Positions 1-11,657 of a stretch of DNA of 64,000 bases are shown here, piece after piece. Position 1 is the first letter of the stretch. Every line of letters starts with the position of its first letter. This stretch comes from Cunninghamia lanceolata (lineage: Eukaryota; Streptophyta; Pinopsida; Cupressales; Cupressaceae). A model generated the notes under the pieces. It saw nothing but the letters and a program-made list of their open reading frames with translations, was not told the DNA's origin and made no database searches. Made by a program: the position numbers and the translations under genes. Where the stretch lies: NCBI GenBank assembly GCA_027924645.1, contig BSBN01000213.1, positions 31,622,501 to 31,686,500 of the forward strand. The letters run 5' to 3'.

Positions 1-924
1 AACCCAAGATTGTATTCTTTGTTAAAAGAATAAGAAGTACAAAATGGCACTTGCCAATTAGGGCTCACTGCCCGAGCACACTGCTCACAAGAGGCACACT
101 GCCTACAAGAGACTCACTGTCTACAAAGTTTATAGAAGGTAACTAGATGTTTGAATTGAAGAGAGGCATCCACATATGTTGAGGTTCAGTTCTGGTTAGG
201 CTCAATATACTGATCTAATGCACTTCATTCTTCCTCTGCTTTAGTGTTGTTGTTCTGTCACATACCGGACTTGTATTGCCGCTTCCACACTGCTCCCTGC
301 CTTTCCTCACACACTATATCAACACACACACACCTTTGTACCGAAATCCATCTGGTATATATACCCGCACCAAGGATTTCAACATCTTTCTAGTCGGCAA
401 CCGAAATACTCAAGATATTTACAAAACATTGATATGTCGACTGAATCCATGCTTAATATGTGATGCGTATCAAAGACATAGACATAGAAGTCATCAATCA
501 TGTTGGCCAACCATGTATGATCCCTCAAATAGCTTGATCACCATCAATTTCTCATCTAGATTAAAGTCTAATGCTCTGCCAGTCAGTTCTTCCTTAGTCT
601 ACTCTACCTGTCAGGAACCCAACACTTAGATGCTTATATCTTTTCACTCATTCATCACCGGAGGCTCAATCTCTAGAATGTAGTAGTCATGGTACTCCTC
701 TAGACTTGTCCAAGTCCGCAACTTGCTGAGTTGCACCATTTGAGAGATCCGGACCTGATTGTTGGACCTTGCTGCATGCCCTATTCTTACTCATCAGACC
801 AAAACACTCTTCAATTTGTCTTCCGATAGAAACATACTATGTGCTGCGGATGTGTGGGAAAGATTTTGTTGCCATCAATGACAACACTTATGAAGCCACA
901 CAGTGTCTCTTGCCAACAACCTAT
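1..924. other. No gene recognised; old repeat-like DNA
   Basis: I see no convincing coding sequence here. Around 60-130 there is a short run of degenerate repeats of about 18 bp, each holding a core like CACTGCCTACAAGAG. Reading frames on the plus strand lack recognisable motifs. The first part of the left E0 LTR should lie in the right end of this stretch, but it does not match the other LTR. Confidence 0.5.
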
Positions 925-2636
925 AGAGAAGGTTTGTTCCTCTTTCTAAATAGAAGATTCAAAGAAAACTATAGACTAAACCTAATCTAACACCACTAGG
1001 AAAAGGGAAGAGGGAGAAAATTGTAAAGGGAAAGGTGATACACCAGGTTTAATAAGAAGAACACCCACAAAACTAAGATGCATAGAATAATTTCATATAG
1101 ATGATGAACTCACACAAATCTTGCAGGGCCTTTGTTCACAAGTAATAACCGGTTCTTAATTTACATAGAGTTAAAATAGCATGAAAAGGAAAAAATAACT
1201 AGTATTGTATTGTTTATAAGGCAAGGTTACAACAAGATAGGGTTTTGTTTGGAGCACAAAATAAGCCTCTGTGTCCAATCCCTATTACATTATTTTTCAT
1301 CTATATATAGAATTTCGTTACATTGATAACACAAAAATATAGGTCGCCCACTTTGCAATAAATTTGTCCATGGGCCCATTAGATGATATTTCTGCAAGGG
1401 AATGTCCACCCACGTCTGTTTTGCAAAACATAAATGCAGAAAAGACCCTGATCTGATCTACAACAATAAATATGAAAAGATCTAGACGATGAAGTATCTA
1501 AAGAAAATATTTGCATTGAATACCAGTACCTGACTCATCCACCTACAATAATAAAAACACCCAACAACCACTTCTAGCTGGGGAGTTGACCTAAATTTGT
1601 AGTCATGGCGGCTAGAGAGTAGATGGACATTTTAAAATATAATGCCCACCAAAAGTTTCTGTGTAAATCTTTTACATCACTTTATAATATTTTAAACTTT
1701 AAAATATTTTAAATTACTACATCTATATTACATGTTTTACATTTACATTGATTTTCACTTGATTTTTACTTCTGACACTTTGCCTTATTGGAAAATCTTG
1801 TCTATCGTGAATCTTGGAAATATCTTGTCTTTTCTCCTTTTCTTCTTTTTATCTTTCTTTGTTGGAGACTCTCTCTGTTGGCGAACTTTGCCAACTCCTT
1901 CACTTAGGCCATTTTTTCTCCCTTTTTACTCTTTTTCTTTCATTTTATCTTTCTTATTGGTGATTCTTCTCCTATCAACAAAATCACCTTTTGGCAAACT
2001 TCTCTTTTGTTCTCCAAATTAGTTATTTTTCTCTCTTTGTCCTCCTTTCTTGTCAGCGACTTAGTCAATTGGCAAACCAAGCTCATGCACTAGCCACTTC
2101 GTCAAAAAGGCCTTTTGTACTTTATTATTTCTCGGCAAATCCTACCTATTTTCCTTTTGCTTTGGTTAGCAGATTCACCCAACCGGTTCATGAACTTCCC
2201 TTTTGTTGATGACTTGTCTCTTTTCTTCTTTTTACTTGTCTTTTGCCTTGCTTTTTAGTCAACAATTCCCACCATCGATGAATCGGCAGGTTCGCGAACC
2301 ACACATTTCATTGATAAAGGACTTGCCTTTTCTTTTCCTTTTTCCTTAGAGAAATTTCCTTATCCTCTGCATCGGCCATTAGAAGAAAAACCTCCCTCTT
2401 TATCGACAATTTCATTGGTCGGTGAACTTGCCAATCGACGAACTTTTCAGTTCGTGAACCTTCAAGTTTGTCGATAAGGCAAAAAAGACCAAGGCAAAAT
2501 ACTTAGGAATTTTGGGATTTTGGGGGGGTGGGACTTTATTCCATTTAGGGTATCTTAGATCTGATATATTTGATGGAAGAAGTGCAGGATTTTTAGGTAG
2601 ACCATTTTAAGTCTGGAGGACTAAACTAGGTCAACA
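925..2636 (-). repeat. E0 left (3') LTR, outer end missing or diverged
   Basis: This copy matches 11770-13722 through many landmarks, for example the polypyrimidine tract with TTGGCAAACT-type motifs and a run of G near 2523. It ends in TCAACA at 2636, as the right copy ends at 13722. The first roughly 110 bp of the right LTR have no counterpart before 925. The stretch 1800-2480 is strongly pyrimidine-rich and holds palindromic GGTTCGCGAACC (2289-2300). The reading frames inside it are low-complexity products of that tract. Confidence 0.75.
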
Positions 2637-2920
2637 TTTTGACAACCTCTAGGGGAAGTTTGCATGCTAAACTGAGAAACCATTGGCCTGAAGCATCCAT
2701 TGGGCATAGATTTAAAAGGGACTGCAGTATGTTGGGAACCACTAAAACCTTGCCTTAACAAAAACAACACCAAGAAAAAGGAAAAATGAGGCCTGCATTC
2801 TCCTAATGAGAGTGCAACCTATGCAAAAGCACTTAGGAAAAGGAAAAGTACACAAAACAAATCTATCCTAAACCTAAACTAACCAGCCAGAAAACTGACT
2901 TAAACAAAGCCATAAACTAG

Positions 2921-3221
2921 TTATTCAAAATAACTACACTTTCTTAACAATTTACAATGCTTCTCATGTCTGTAGGTAGTTAACAAGAGGTGGAGAAAAG
3001 ATGGATATACAACAAGGTGGTGAAATGCTTCCCCAAGGACAAAGAAAAACTCACCTATCCACTTGTATTGATTGGAAATGTAGTTGCATGGAAGTGGATA
3101 AATGGACTGATCTAGCCCTTCTTGATGCTCAACCTCATGCTTTGAAGTAAGCATGACAAGTAGGGACTCCTCATATGTCTCTAGTTGGGCCAGATACTTG
3201 ATAGGGCATCCCCTTGAGATG
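2921..3221 (-). pseudogene. E0 unknown protein, C-terminal part
   Basis: This is the end of the E0 frame. It reads on the minus strand from the target duplication at 3221 to a stop at 2921, about 100 codons. When the chromovirus and one copy of the AGATG duplication are removed, this frame joins the frame at 9686-10139 without a shift, so both pieces were one protein before insertion. It is rich in aromatic and leucine residues. I recognise no family. It is not a gag zinc finger, protease, reverse transcriptase or integrase. Confidence 0.6.
3217..3221. repeat. Target-site duplication AGATG, left copy
   Basis: AGATG directly precedes the left chromovirus LTR and is repeated exactly at 9686-9690 after the right LTR. 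Five base pairs is the normal length for Ty3-type integrases. Confidence 0.9.
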
Positions 3222-4062
3222 TGGTGCAGTCATGGTTAGGAGGGTCCACAAAGTGAACTATCTAGGCCATGCAACTAGAGTAAACACAATGGAAACAACT
3301 CAAAGATATAAGGCAAATGCAGATTCAGTCATTCAGTATATCATAGAATTCAAATACAAATTAGTTGGCAACATGCGGGCCTACAATTAGGGCTCACAGG
3401 CCTGATTAAGGAAAATGCACAAGATACGGCTCTGAAGCTCCTTCACAAAGAATTCAAACTATTAACTATCTTTTAATGAATTTCACTACTTTCCTAGGCA
3501 TCTATTACATCAATATATATCATCTCCGGAACATATGATTTCTCCATGTCATCCAAGGAAGATCACAAACTCCAATGAAGAGTCATAATGTGTGTACACA
3601 TATAGGTTAGGCCTAATTGAATAGAATTCCTTCACGAATGAGTAGAATTGTGTGTAGATCTCAGGGAAGGTCAACCATGAACCAAACAACATTGAATGAT
3701 GTGTAATTTATCTCTGCAAGTCATGAAATTCTTCACAAGTCTTCTCCTTTGGCTAATTATTTGAGACTATTAGGATGCTCTACTCTGAGAAAATAGTCGA
3801 TCTTCTGATATAAATATCTCACCGGTACTTGATCCAAATGATCTAAATTTTGGATATGATGTCCATGAGTGAATCTAGATGCTAAGTCCATCTTTACAAG
3901 ATCTAGAATGCAACTACGATAGAATGTAGACCAAAATACAGAAACTTCTACTAATTGAACTGACTGAACTGAACTAGAAAATGAAAAGAAACAAATTGAA
4001 ATGCAAATGTTTTTTTTTGGTAGATGCAAGATTGCTCTTGAACCAAGGATGCTCCTACATCA
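3222..4062 (-). repeat. Chromovirus 3' LTR (left copy)
   Basis: It begins TGGTGCAGTC and ends CATCA on the plus strand and matches 8847-9685 along its whole length with scattered substitutions and small indels. The visible divergence shows the insertion is not recent. Confidence 0.92.
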
Positions 4063-4099
4063 GACATCCGAGGTTATTTAAAAAGTGAGTCCCTCATTT

Positions 4100-5630
4100 T
4101 TGCTGGGGCTAGAGGAAAACCAAGACAGTCCACCTCAACCTGAGGAATCCAAGATGAGTCTTCTTCCGGTCTGCCTTTCCACTTCACAAGGTATTCTTTG
4201 TACTGTCTTCCTCTGGTACTGCATCCAACTTTGTTGTCCAAAATGTCTTCAATCTACTATGGTGCTTGTTGTGGTAACTGCTTATTCAAGTCTTCTGCTA
4301 TGTTGTCACTGATCACTGCTTCATGATACTGATATAGGTCTGCAATGTTGAAAATAGGTGATATGCCCAATGTCTCTGGTAACTCCACTTCATATGCATT
4401 TCCTGAATCAAATTTTCTAAGTATCCTACATGGTCCAAACTTCTTCATCTTCAACTTATTATATGTCCCAACTAGAAATCTTTCTTTTCTCAAGTATACC
4501 ATTACTTCATATCCAACTACAAATTCTTTGTGTCTCTTCTTCTCATCTGCCTTCTCCTTGTACTTGTTCATCTCTTCCAAATGCTTCTTCCCTTGATTAT
4601 GCACTGTCTCCATATGTCCTGCAAATTCTTTTACTTTTGCACTTCTCTTATCTTCCATACTGATATCTCTCAATTCTGTTACTCCTCTAGGGTTTACTCC
4701 AGTAACAATCTCAAAAGGTGTTCTTCCGGTACTCCTATTCACTGAATTATTGTATGCAAACTCTACTTGTACAAGAATCAAATCCCAACTTCCTGCCTTC
4801 TCTCCAACCAAACATCTCAACAAGTTTCCCAAACTCATGTTTACTACCTCTGTCTATCCATCACTATGTGGATGAAATGTTGAACTGAACTTCAAATATG
4901 TCTTCATCTTCTTCCAAAGTGTCTTCCAAAAGTATCCAAGAAATCTTGTGTCTCTGTCTGAAACTATGCTCTTAGGCAATCCATGTAATCTCACATTCTC
5001 CTTGAAAAATAGGTCAGCTACATGCATTGCATCAGTTGTCTTCTTACAAGGTATGAAATGTATCATCTTTGAAAATTTGCCCACCACTACAAATATTGAA
5101 TCATGTCCTCTTTATGTCTTCAACAATCCCATTACAAAATCCATACTTATGTCTTCCCAAGGTCTCTCCGGTACTGTCAAAGGTTTATACAATCCAGTAT
5201 TCTGAGTACTCCCTTTTGCAACTTGACAAACTCTACAACACTGCACAAATTTCCTAACATCCTTATGTATCTGAGGCCAAAAGTAATTTTCACTCACCAA
5301 AGCCATTATTTTATCAATGCCAAAATGTCCTACCAATCCACCACTATGTTTTTCCTTGATCAAATTATCTCTCATGGAACTTCTAGGTATGCACAACTGA
5401 TTTGTTCTCAACAACATATATTCCTGAATGAAATAATCCAACGACTTACTCCTATCTATCACAATAGGTTCCTTACATGCTTTCCAAGGTTCTGCAAAAT
5501 CAAGATCTTCTTCATACATGTTCTTCAATTCATCAAACCCCAACACTACAACTCTCATCTCTGTCAACAAGTTTCTTCTCCTACTCAATACATCTACAAC
5601 TTTGTTTAATTTTCCACTCCTATGCTTCAA
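4100..5630 (-). pseudogene. Chromovirus integrase with C-terminal chromodomain
   Basis: Integrase joins the element cDNA to chromosomal DNA in the nucleus. Reading leftwards, the zinc-binding H-H-C-C region (KEKHSGG, QCCRVCQ) lies near 5360-5200. The catalytic core follows, with Asp in MDFVMG, Asp in SDRDTRF and Glu in TEVVN. The C-terminal region near 4340 ends in NIADLYQYH. A chromodomain is readable in the same frame at about 4250-4110, with EYLVKWKG and SSWIP; such domains guide insertion to heterochromatin in related elements. Stops occur at about 5109, 4854 and just before the chromodomain. The one at 4854 falls in the conserved DGQTE motif, where Gln has become TAG. Confidence 0.9.
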
Positions 5631-5639
5631 TACAAATGT

Positions 5640-7571
5640 GTAACTCTACATGAACTCTACCCATCTCATATGTCTCTGATTTAACTTTCCTTGACTATTC
5701 AAATATTGCAAAGCTTGATGATCTGTATACAACACAAACTCCTTAGGCAACAAGTAATGTCTCCACTTCTTCAAGGCTTGAATTATGGCGTAGAACTCCT
5801 AATCATAAACTGAATATCTCCTCCTTGCATCATTCAACTTCTCACTAAAATATGTTATAGGTCTACCTTCTTGACTTAACACTGTTCCAATTGCATTCCC
5901 ACTTGCATCACAATCTACTTGAAATACCTTATTGAAATTTGGTAATGCCAAAACAGGTTGCTCCATCACTTTCTGCTTCAACAATTCAAAAGTATTATCT
6001 TCTCCTGATGTCCACTTAAAGTCTTTTCTGTCACCTCTCATTGTCTCTGTCATAGGGTTACAAACTAAACTAAAATTTTTGATGAACTTTCGGTAGAAAC
6101 TAGCCAATCCATGAAATGATCTGACTTCTCCAATTCTCTCCGGTGTAGGCCATTCAACAATTTCTCTTACTTTCTCAAGGTCCATCTTCAATCCTTCCAT
6201 AGAAATTACAAATCCCAAGTATACCAATTCTTCCTTCATGAAACTACATTTCTTGATGTTTATCAGCAATTTCTCTTCTCTCAGTCTTTGTAATACTTCT
6301 TTTAGGTGCCACAAATGTTCTTCTCTTGTCTTACTAAAAATCAGAATATCATCCAAATATACAATAACAAACTTACCCAAGAATTTCTTCAAAACTTCAT
6401 TCATCAATCTCATGAAAGTACTCGGTGCATTTGTCAATCCAAAAGGCATCACTAACCACTCATACAACCCTTCATTTGTCTTAAAAGAAATCTTCCATTC
6501 ATCTCCTCTAATTCTAATATGATGGTATCCACTCTTCAAGTCTATTTTTGTGAAATATTTTGCTCCACTCAAACAATCCATGATATCATCCATTCTAGGT
6601 AAAGGAAATCTATACTTAACTATAATCTTATTTATTGCTCTAGAGTATGTACACATTCTCCATTCTCCATCTTTCTTTGGTGCTAACATTGCAGGTACTA
6701 TACAAGGGCTTAAGCTTTCTCTGATCAAACCTTTCCTCAACAATTCATGTATCTGCCTATTCAGTTCTTCATTCTCTATCGGTGTCATTTTGTGTGTTAC
6801 TTTGTTAGGCAAACTAGCTCCTAGTATAAGATCCATGTGATAACTGATACTCTTGATTGGTGGCAATCCTTCAGGCACATTGTCTAATATGATGTCTTCA
6901 TACTTTGTCAGCATATTAGTTATCTCCTCCAGTTGTGATTCTTCAGTCTCCTTCAATGTTTTAGGCTTCTTAGGAATCAAAGCATAACACATATTTTCAT
7001 GTCTCAAACCATCCAAAAATTTCCTTCCATCTACCAAATAGATTCTAGCATTTCCACATACTTCACTTTTAGGATCATCTTCCAAAGGAATCAAAGTAAT
7101 TCTCTTTCCATTTGATGTTATAGTGTATGTATTCTTTCTCCCATCATGTACAACTTTCCTATCATACTGCCAAGGTCTACCCAACAAAATATGACATACA
7201 TCCATAGGTATAATATCACACAATACTTCATCATGATAAGATCCAATATGAAATTTCACCAAACATTGCTCACTCACCAATACTTTATGATCATCTTGAA
7301 TCCATGCTATCTAATAGGGTTTAGGGATTTTCAATCTTTCCAACTTCAGCTTAGTCACCATCTCCTCTAAAACTAGGTTATCAGAACTACCACTATCAAT
7401 TACAACTTTACAACATTTACCTCTTGATTTGCATCTGGTTTTGAACAAACTTTTCCTCTGCAATGGTTCCTCATTTGTCTCTACTTGAAATAGTTCTCTC
7501 CTCATCACAAGTGATTCTCCCTTCTTAGGTTTACCAACTAAACTAGGTGATCCAATAGGTTCTTCTTCCAC
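5640..7571 (-). pseudogene. Chromovirus protease, reverse transcriptase and RNase H
   Basis: The frame starts with an aspartic protease (DSGSS near 7390; HILLGRPW near 7180), then the reverse transcriptase, then RNase H. In the 493-codon open part (7280-5799) the RT palm Asp is in KIDLKSG at about residue 247. The catalytic YLDD is at 308-311, preceded by MPFGLTNAP. RNase H starts at DCDASG near 456 and continues past a stop at 5796 into YTDHQAL. The whole stretch is in phase with the integrase part. A stop after KPY near 7308 splits the protease. Motifs are otherwise complete, so only stops inactivate it. Confidence 0.93.
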
Positions 7572-7594
7572 ATAAGCTGCTCTTTCACTATACT

Positions 7595-8620
7595 CTATTC
7601 TCTTGCTTGTACTCCCTTGATTACATTCAAATGCTCTATGTCCTTCACCTCCACACTTGAAACAAGTTCCTCTGAATGTTCTCCTATCAGGTTCTCTTCC
7701 TTCTCTTTTGTATCCTTCACTCCGATATGGACTAGGGTTTCTTTTGTGGTAGAAAGTTTTGTCATCTCTTCATATGCATTATTATCTCTATCCTCCTTGA
7801 ATGTGTTCTCTTGTCTGTTTAGCTCTACATATGATCTTTCTCCTCCGGGAAATATTCTACCGCTCTGAAATTTACCTCCTTTGCCTCTCTGTCTCTGATC
7901 ATGCCTCTTGTTCAACTTTTCTTCAACCTTCAAGGAAAATTGATATTCTTCTTCCAATGTTGTCATCCTTACCAAACTCAGTTCTTCTTGAATGTTCAAT
8001 CCCAGTCCATTGATGCATCTAGCCACTTTCTCCTTGCTTGCTTCACTATGTCCTGACCTTATGATCATCTTATGAAATTCTTCAGTATACTCCTTCACAG
8101 ATTTCTCCTTTTGTTTTAGGTTCTACAATCTCTTCAATAGTTCCAGCTCATAGTCAGCAGGTATAAACCGATTCTTTAATTTTGTCACCATTCTATCCCA
8201 CTTTGTAATCTTTTCTTTCCCTCTTCTGTTTTTATCCAACTGAACTTCCTTCCACCATATAGCAACATGTCCTTTCAACTTTGTCTTTGCAAATTTCACC
8301 TTCTCCAAATCTTTAATTTCTTCATATTCAAAGTTTTTTTCCATGTCATTTATCCAGTCAATCAATTATTCAAGATTCAAATTGCCAGTATAATTTGGTA
8401 CATCAATTCTAGGTCTTTTCCCAATCTTTGAAATAGCTCACAACATCTTGACTTGGTTTGATTCTTCTTCTTCATCTTCTCCTAGGGTTTCTCCATTTTG
8501 ATCAACGGATTGAAATTCCTCATCATCATCACTTTCAACATTAGGTCTAGGTGTAAGTCCTCTTCTCCAATCTTCTTCAATAGCATCCAAGTGAACTTGC
8601 ATGGTTTTCATCATTTCCAT
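7595..8620 (-). pseudogene. Chromovirus gag, frameshifted
   Basis: Gag forms the particle that packages element RNA. An acidic leader lies at 8620-8438, the capsid-like retrotransposon gag domain at 8365-8123 (WWKEVQ, WDRMV, RFIPADY), and its continuation at 8098-7700. A single CCHC zinc knuckle (CFKCGGEGH...C) is readable at 7664-7623, but in a different phase from the upstream frame, so at least one frameshift separates them. Further shifts split the leader from the capsid domain. Length and order match chromovirus gag. Confidence 0.85.
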
Positions 8621-8828
8621 TAGTAGGGATTCTCCTCGGCGGCATTCTTCCTAGGATCAAGTGTAACTGCCTCAAATTCAGCGATCAAGCTACAAGGTGA
8701 CAACTGCCTCACAATTGGCGATTGGTTGCAACACAAGTAACCTACCTCAGATTCGGTGATTTGTTCATAGCAAGATCTTACAAAATTCCTTTGCCAACTT
8801 CACTCAATTCGCTCCCAAAGATTTGAAC

Positions 8829-8844
8829 TTTCTCTCTAATACCA
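8829..8844 (-). other. Primer-binding site, initiator-Met tRNA type
   Basis: On the minus strand the bases next to the 5' LTR read TGGTATTAGAGAG, close to TGGTATCAGAGC, the common plant primer site complementary to the 3' end of initiator methionine tRNA. Two bases separate it from the LTR. It fixes the orientation of the element as minus. Confidence 0.85.
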
Positions 8845-8846
8845 CT

Positions 8847-9685
8847 TGGTGCAGTCACGGTTAGGAGGGTCCACAAAGTGAACTATCCAGGCCGTGCAGC
8901 TAGAGTAAACATAATGAAAACAACTCAAAGATATAAAGAAAATGTAGATTGAGTCATTCAATATATCATAGAATTCAAATATGAATTGGGTGGCAACATG
9001 CGGGCTTACAATTAGGGCTCACAGGCTTGATTATAGAAAATGCACAAGATATGGCTCTGAAGCTCCTTCGCAAAGAATTCAAACTATCAACTATCTTTTT
9101 ATGAATTTCACTATTTTCCTAGGCAACTATTACATTAATATATCATCTATGGAACACATGATTCCTCCGCATCGACTAGGGAAGATCAAAAACTCCAATG
9201 AAGAGTCGTAACGTGTGTACATGGATAGGTCAGGCCTAATTGAATAGAACTCCTTCACGAATGAATAGAATTGTGTACAGATCTCAAGGAAGGTAGGCCA
9301 CAAACCAAACAACATTGAATGATGTGTAATTTATCTCCGCGATTCGTGAAATGCTCTGCAAGTCTTCTCCTTTAGCTAATTATTTGAGACTATCAAGATG
9401 CTTTGCTCTAAGAAAATAGTTAATCTTCTAATAGTGATATCTCACCAGTACCTGATCCAAATGACCTGAATTTTGGATATGATGTCCATGAGTGAATCTA
9501 GATGCTAAGTCTAGCTCTATAAGATCTGAAATGCAACTACGATAGAATGCAGACCAAAATACAGAAACTGCTACTGACTGAACTAACTGTAGTGAACTAG
9601 AAAATGAAAAGAAACAAATTAAAATGCAAATGTTTTTTTTTGGTTGATGCAAGAATGCTCTTGAACCAAGGATGCTCCTGCATCA
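8847..9685 (-). repeat. Chromovirus 5' LTR (right copy)
   Basis: This is the partner of 3222-4062, beginning TGGTGCAGTC and ending CATCA, and it lies beside the primer site. It carries the promoter side of the element in minus orientation. I could not single out a confident TATA box. Confidence 0.92.
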
Positions 9686-9690
9686 AGATG
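9686..9690. repeat. Target-site duplication AGATG, right copy
   Basis: Exact partner of 3217-3221, directly after the right chromovirus LTR. Confidence 0.9.
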
Positions 9691-11334
9691 ACATGCAAAT
9701 CAACATAGTTGATCTCATGCTTTTGCTCTGTTTCTTTCTCCTCTTGCTGATCTGAATGCTCTAGCTCCTGCATATCAATTGGAGGATTGACTACCTCCTC
9801 AATCTTCTCAAACTGCTCATGATTTGCCTCACTAAGAGGAGTTGATTTACTATCTATGCTTGAGCAGAAAACATCAAGCTCATCCAAGAAATGGGCCTCC
9901 TCCAAGTCTTCTACACTCTTCAGTATAGGGTTTCTTATATGCCCTCCTTCATGAGCTAGAACTTCGCGATCATTTGTGACCCCATGTGCTAGCAACTTAC
10001 CATTATTTTCAATGCTCTCATGTGATTGAAATTCCTTTGCTAATGTGGGAATGAGAATTTGTGTACATTCTTCATCCTCCTTAATAAAACAAGGAAACTC
10101 ACCAAATGGAACAGCGCCACCATCTTGGACAGCCTCCACAACAACTTCCTCGTTAGATTCCTACATTTCTTCAAGATGAACAAGTTGCCTCTGGGGCTAA
10201 AGATCCTCACCATGCATTCTTTGCATTTTGTTTAAGTTTATTTCATTAAAAGCATGAGAGAACTTTTCAAAATAATTCAAATCTATAGGATTCAACCTCT
10301 CATTTGAATTAACATTACTCACAGGTGTAAGAGGTTCAAACAATTCCACCTCTATGAGTGTAGGAACATAAAATTGTTCCTCATTAATTTATTTCTCCTC
10401 CACCTTCACCTTTGGCTCATCCCACCAACTAGCTTGGTAAACAACAGACCCACCTTTGAAAAGAAAAATGATGTCGGGGCAAGGGGCTTGAATATTTCCT
10501 TGAATTTCTCGGAGGGGAGAAGGTTCTTGAAAAAAAGTTCTTGGGGGGAAACAAGTTGGGTTTATATAGGAACATGGCCTTGTGAAGGATGGGAACCTTT
10601 GAAACTTGGGAATTTGTAATGGTGAGGCTACTTTGTTGTAGGCCGATTTGTAGTGGTAAAAGGAGTAGACATAAAACAAGGGATGTAAGAGGCTAATTAA
10701 GCCTCTAATCTCATTTTTTGGCAAGAAGATGTCTCATCTACTCCTCTTGAGCTGCAATCTACATAGCAAAGTTTTCTTGAAAAACCCTCTCCCATGCCTC
10801 TATCTATTGTTGTTGAAGGAGGGCTTGATGAGCAAGCTCTTCTCACTACTGGGTAAACTCTATCATTCCTTGAACCTCATCACACTCCCTATGATAGCCT
10901 AGGATCACCTCCTTCAGATCACTAATGCTTTTGATGTTAAGACTACATTCCCACTAAGGCTGATTACATGTCATCTTTCTTTTAATGTCATCGAAATATC
11001 CCTTAAGCTCTAGTAGCATGTTTGTGAGACCATGGGATTCATCAACATCCACATTGTCAATATTTTGGGACTGACTAGAAGGGTAGCTATATTGATTAGG
11101 AGCAAGGTAGTTTTCTTGGGGCTGACAATAAGCATTATTGGACTCCCAAGAATATTGAGTAGGGTTGGGTGGGAGGCAAGCATCATGAGGATGTTGATAT
11201 CCTATTGAAATAGGGCTAGAGGACATAAAACCAAAGGTATCTTGGGCCTCAAATGGATGATATGAAGGCCAACGACTTGTATTTTGATAAGGTAGAGGGG
11301 AATAACCATAACTTCTATAATAGTTTGACATCAT
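9686..11334 (-). pseudogene. E0 unknown protein, N-terminal and central parts
   Basis: A long minus-strand frame runs from about 11334 to 9686 and continues at 3221-2921, giving roughly 650 codons with stops and one apparent frameshift. The first 126 codons (11334-10954) are rich in Tyr, Ser, Pro, Gln and Asn and look disordered. A helical Gln/Glu-rich stretch follows (about 10950-10740), then a Pro/Phe-rich middle (10724-10389), then an acidic region rich in Glu (10139-9700). The last three stretches share one phase with stops near 10389, 10195 and 10160; the first is offset by one base. It fills the position of gag in E0. I recognise no protein family, so a role in packaging is only a guess. 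Confidence 0.6.
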
Positions 11335-11628
11335 TTAACATGAAACTCATTCAAATATTCTTTTAAAATGTGTGCTAATAGGTCTATACCTCTAAGAAAC
11401 TAAGTACATACCAGGGAGAGTCACCAGGTGATTAAGATGCTTCTGAAAGCAAGTGAGATTAGGAATATCACCAAAATCTTGATCTTTTAACTTCTTTTAA
11501 ACACTCAGGCTTCTTAAACCAACAGATTTGAGTCTTAGAGTCGCCATGGCGTTGGATAAATTGCCTTGAATGGAAAGATACACTTAAGAACACACCAAAT
11601 CATTTAATGGATGATAAGGATCATCAAA

Positions 11629-11657
11629 CTGGTCCCACTAGGCATGCCAAAAACTAT
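11629..11657 (-). other. E0 primer-site region next to 5' LTR
   Basis: The plus strand reads TGGTCCCACTAGGCATGCC then AAAAACTAT before the LTR starts with TGTCAC. Nearly the same block adjoins the E2 LTR at 40233-40260, so E0 and E2 share a primer-site type. In plant Tat-like elements a GCC-CAGTGGG-type site in this place primes reverse transcription. The tRNA itself is not identified here. Confidence 0.55.

Larger units (their letters stand above)
3222..9685 (-). mobile_element. Full-length Ty3/gypsy chromovirus nested in E0
   Basis: The element has two LTRs (841 and 839 bp), a 5-bp target duplication, a primer site matching the initiator methionine tRNA, and gag-protease-RT-RNase H-integrase-chromodomain in the standard Ty3 order on the minus strand. 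Its total length of 6464 bp is typical. The pol frame keeps one phase throughout but carries several in-frame stops, so the copy is dead. It landed inside the coding frame of E0 and is therefore younger than E0. The exact chromovirus clade is not settled from sequence alone. Confidence 0.95.

Noticed and set aside
1732..2209. Hydrophobic reading frames resembling membrane proteins
   Set aside because: They come from the pyrimidine-rich tract of the E0 LTR; the matching part of the other LTR does not keep the frames.
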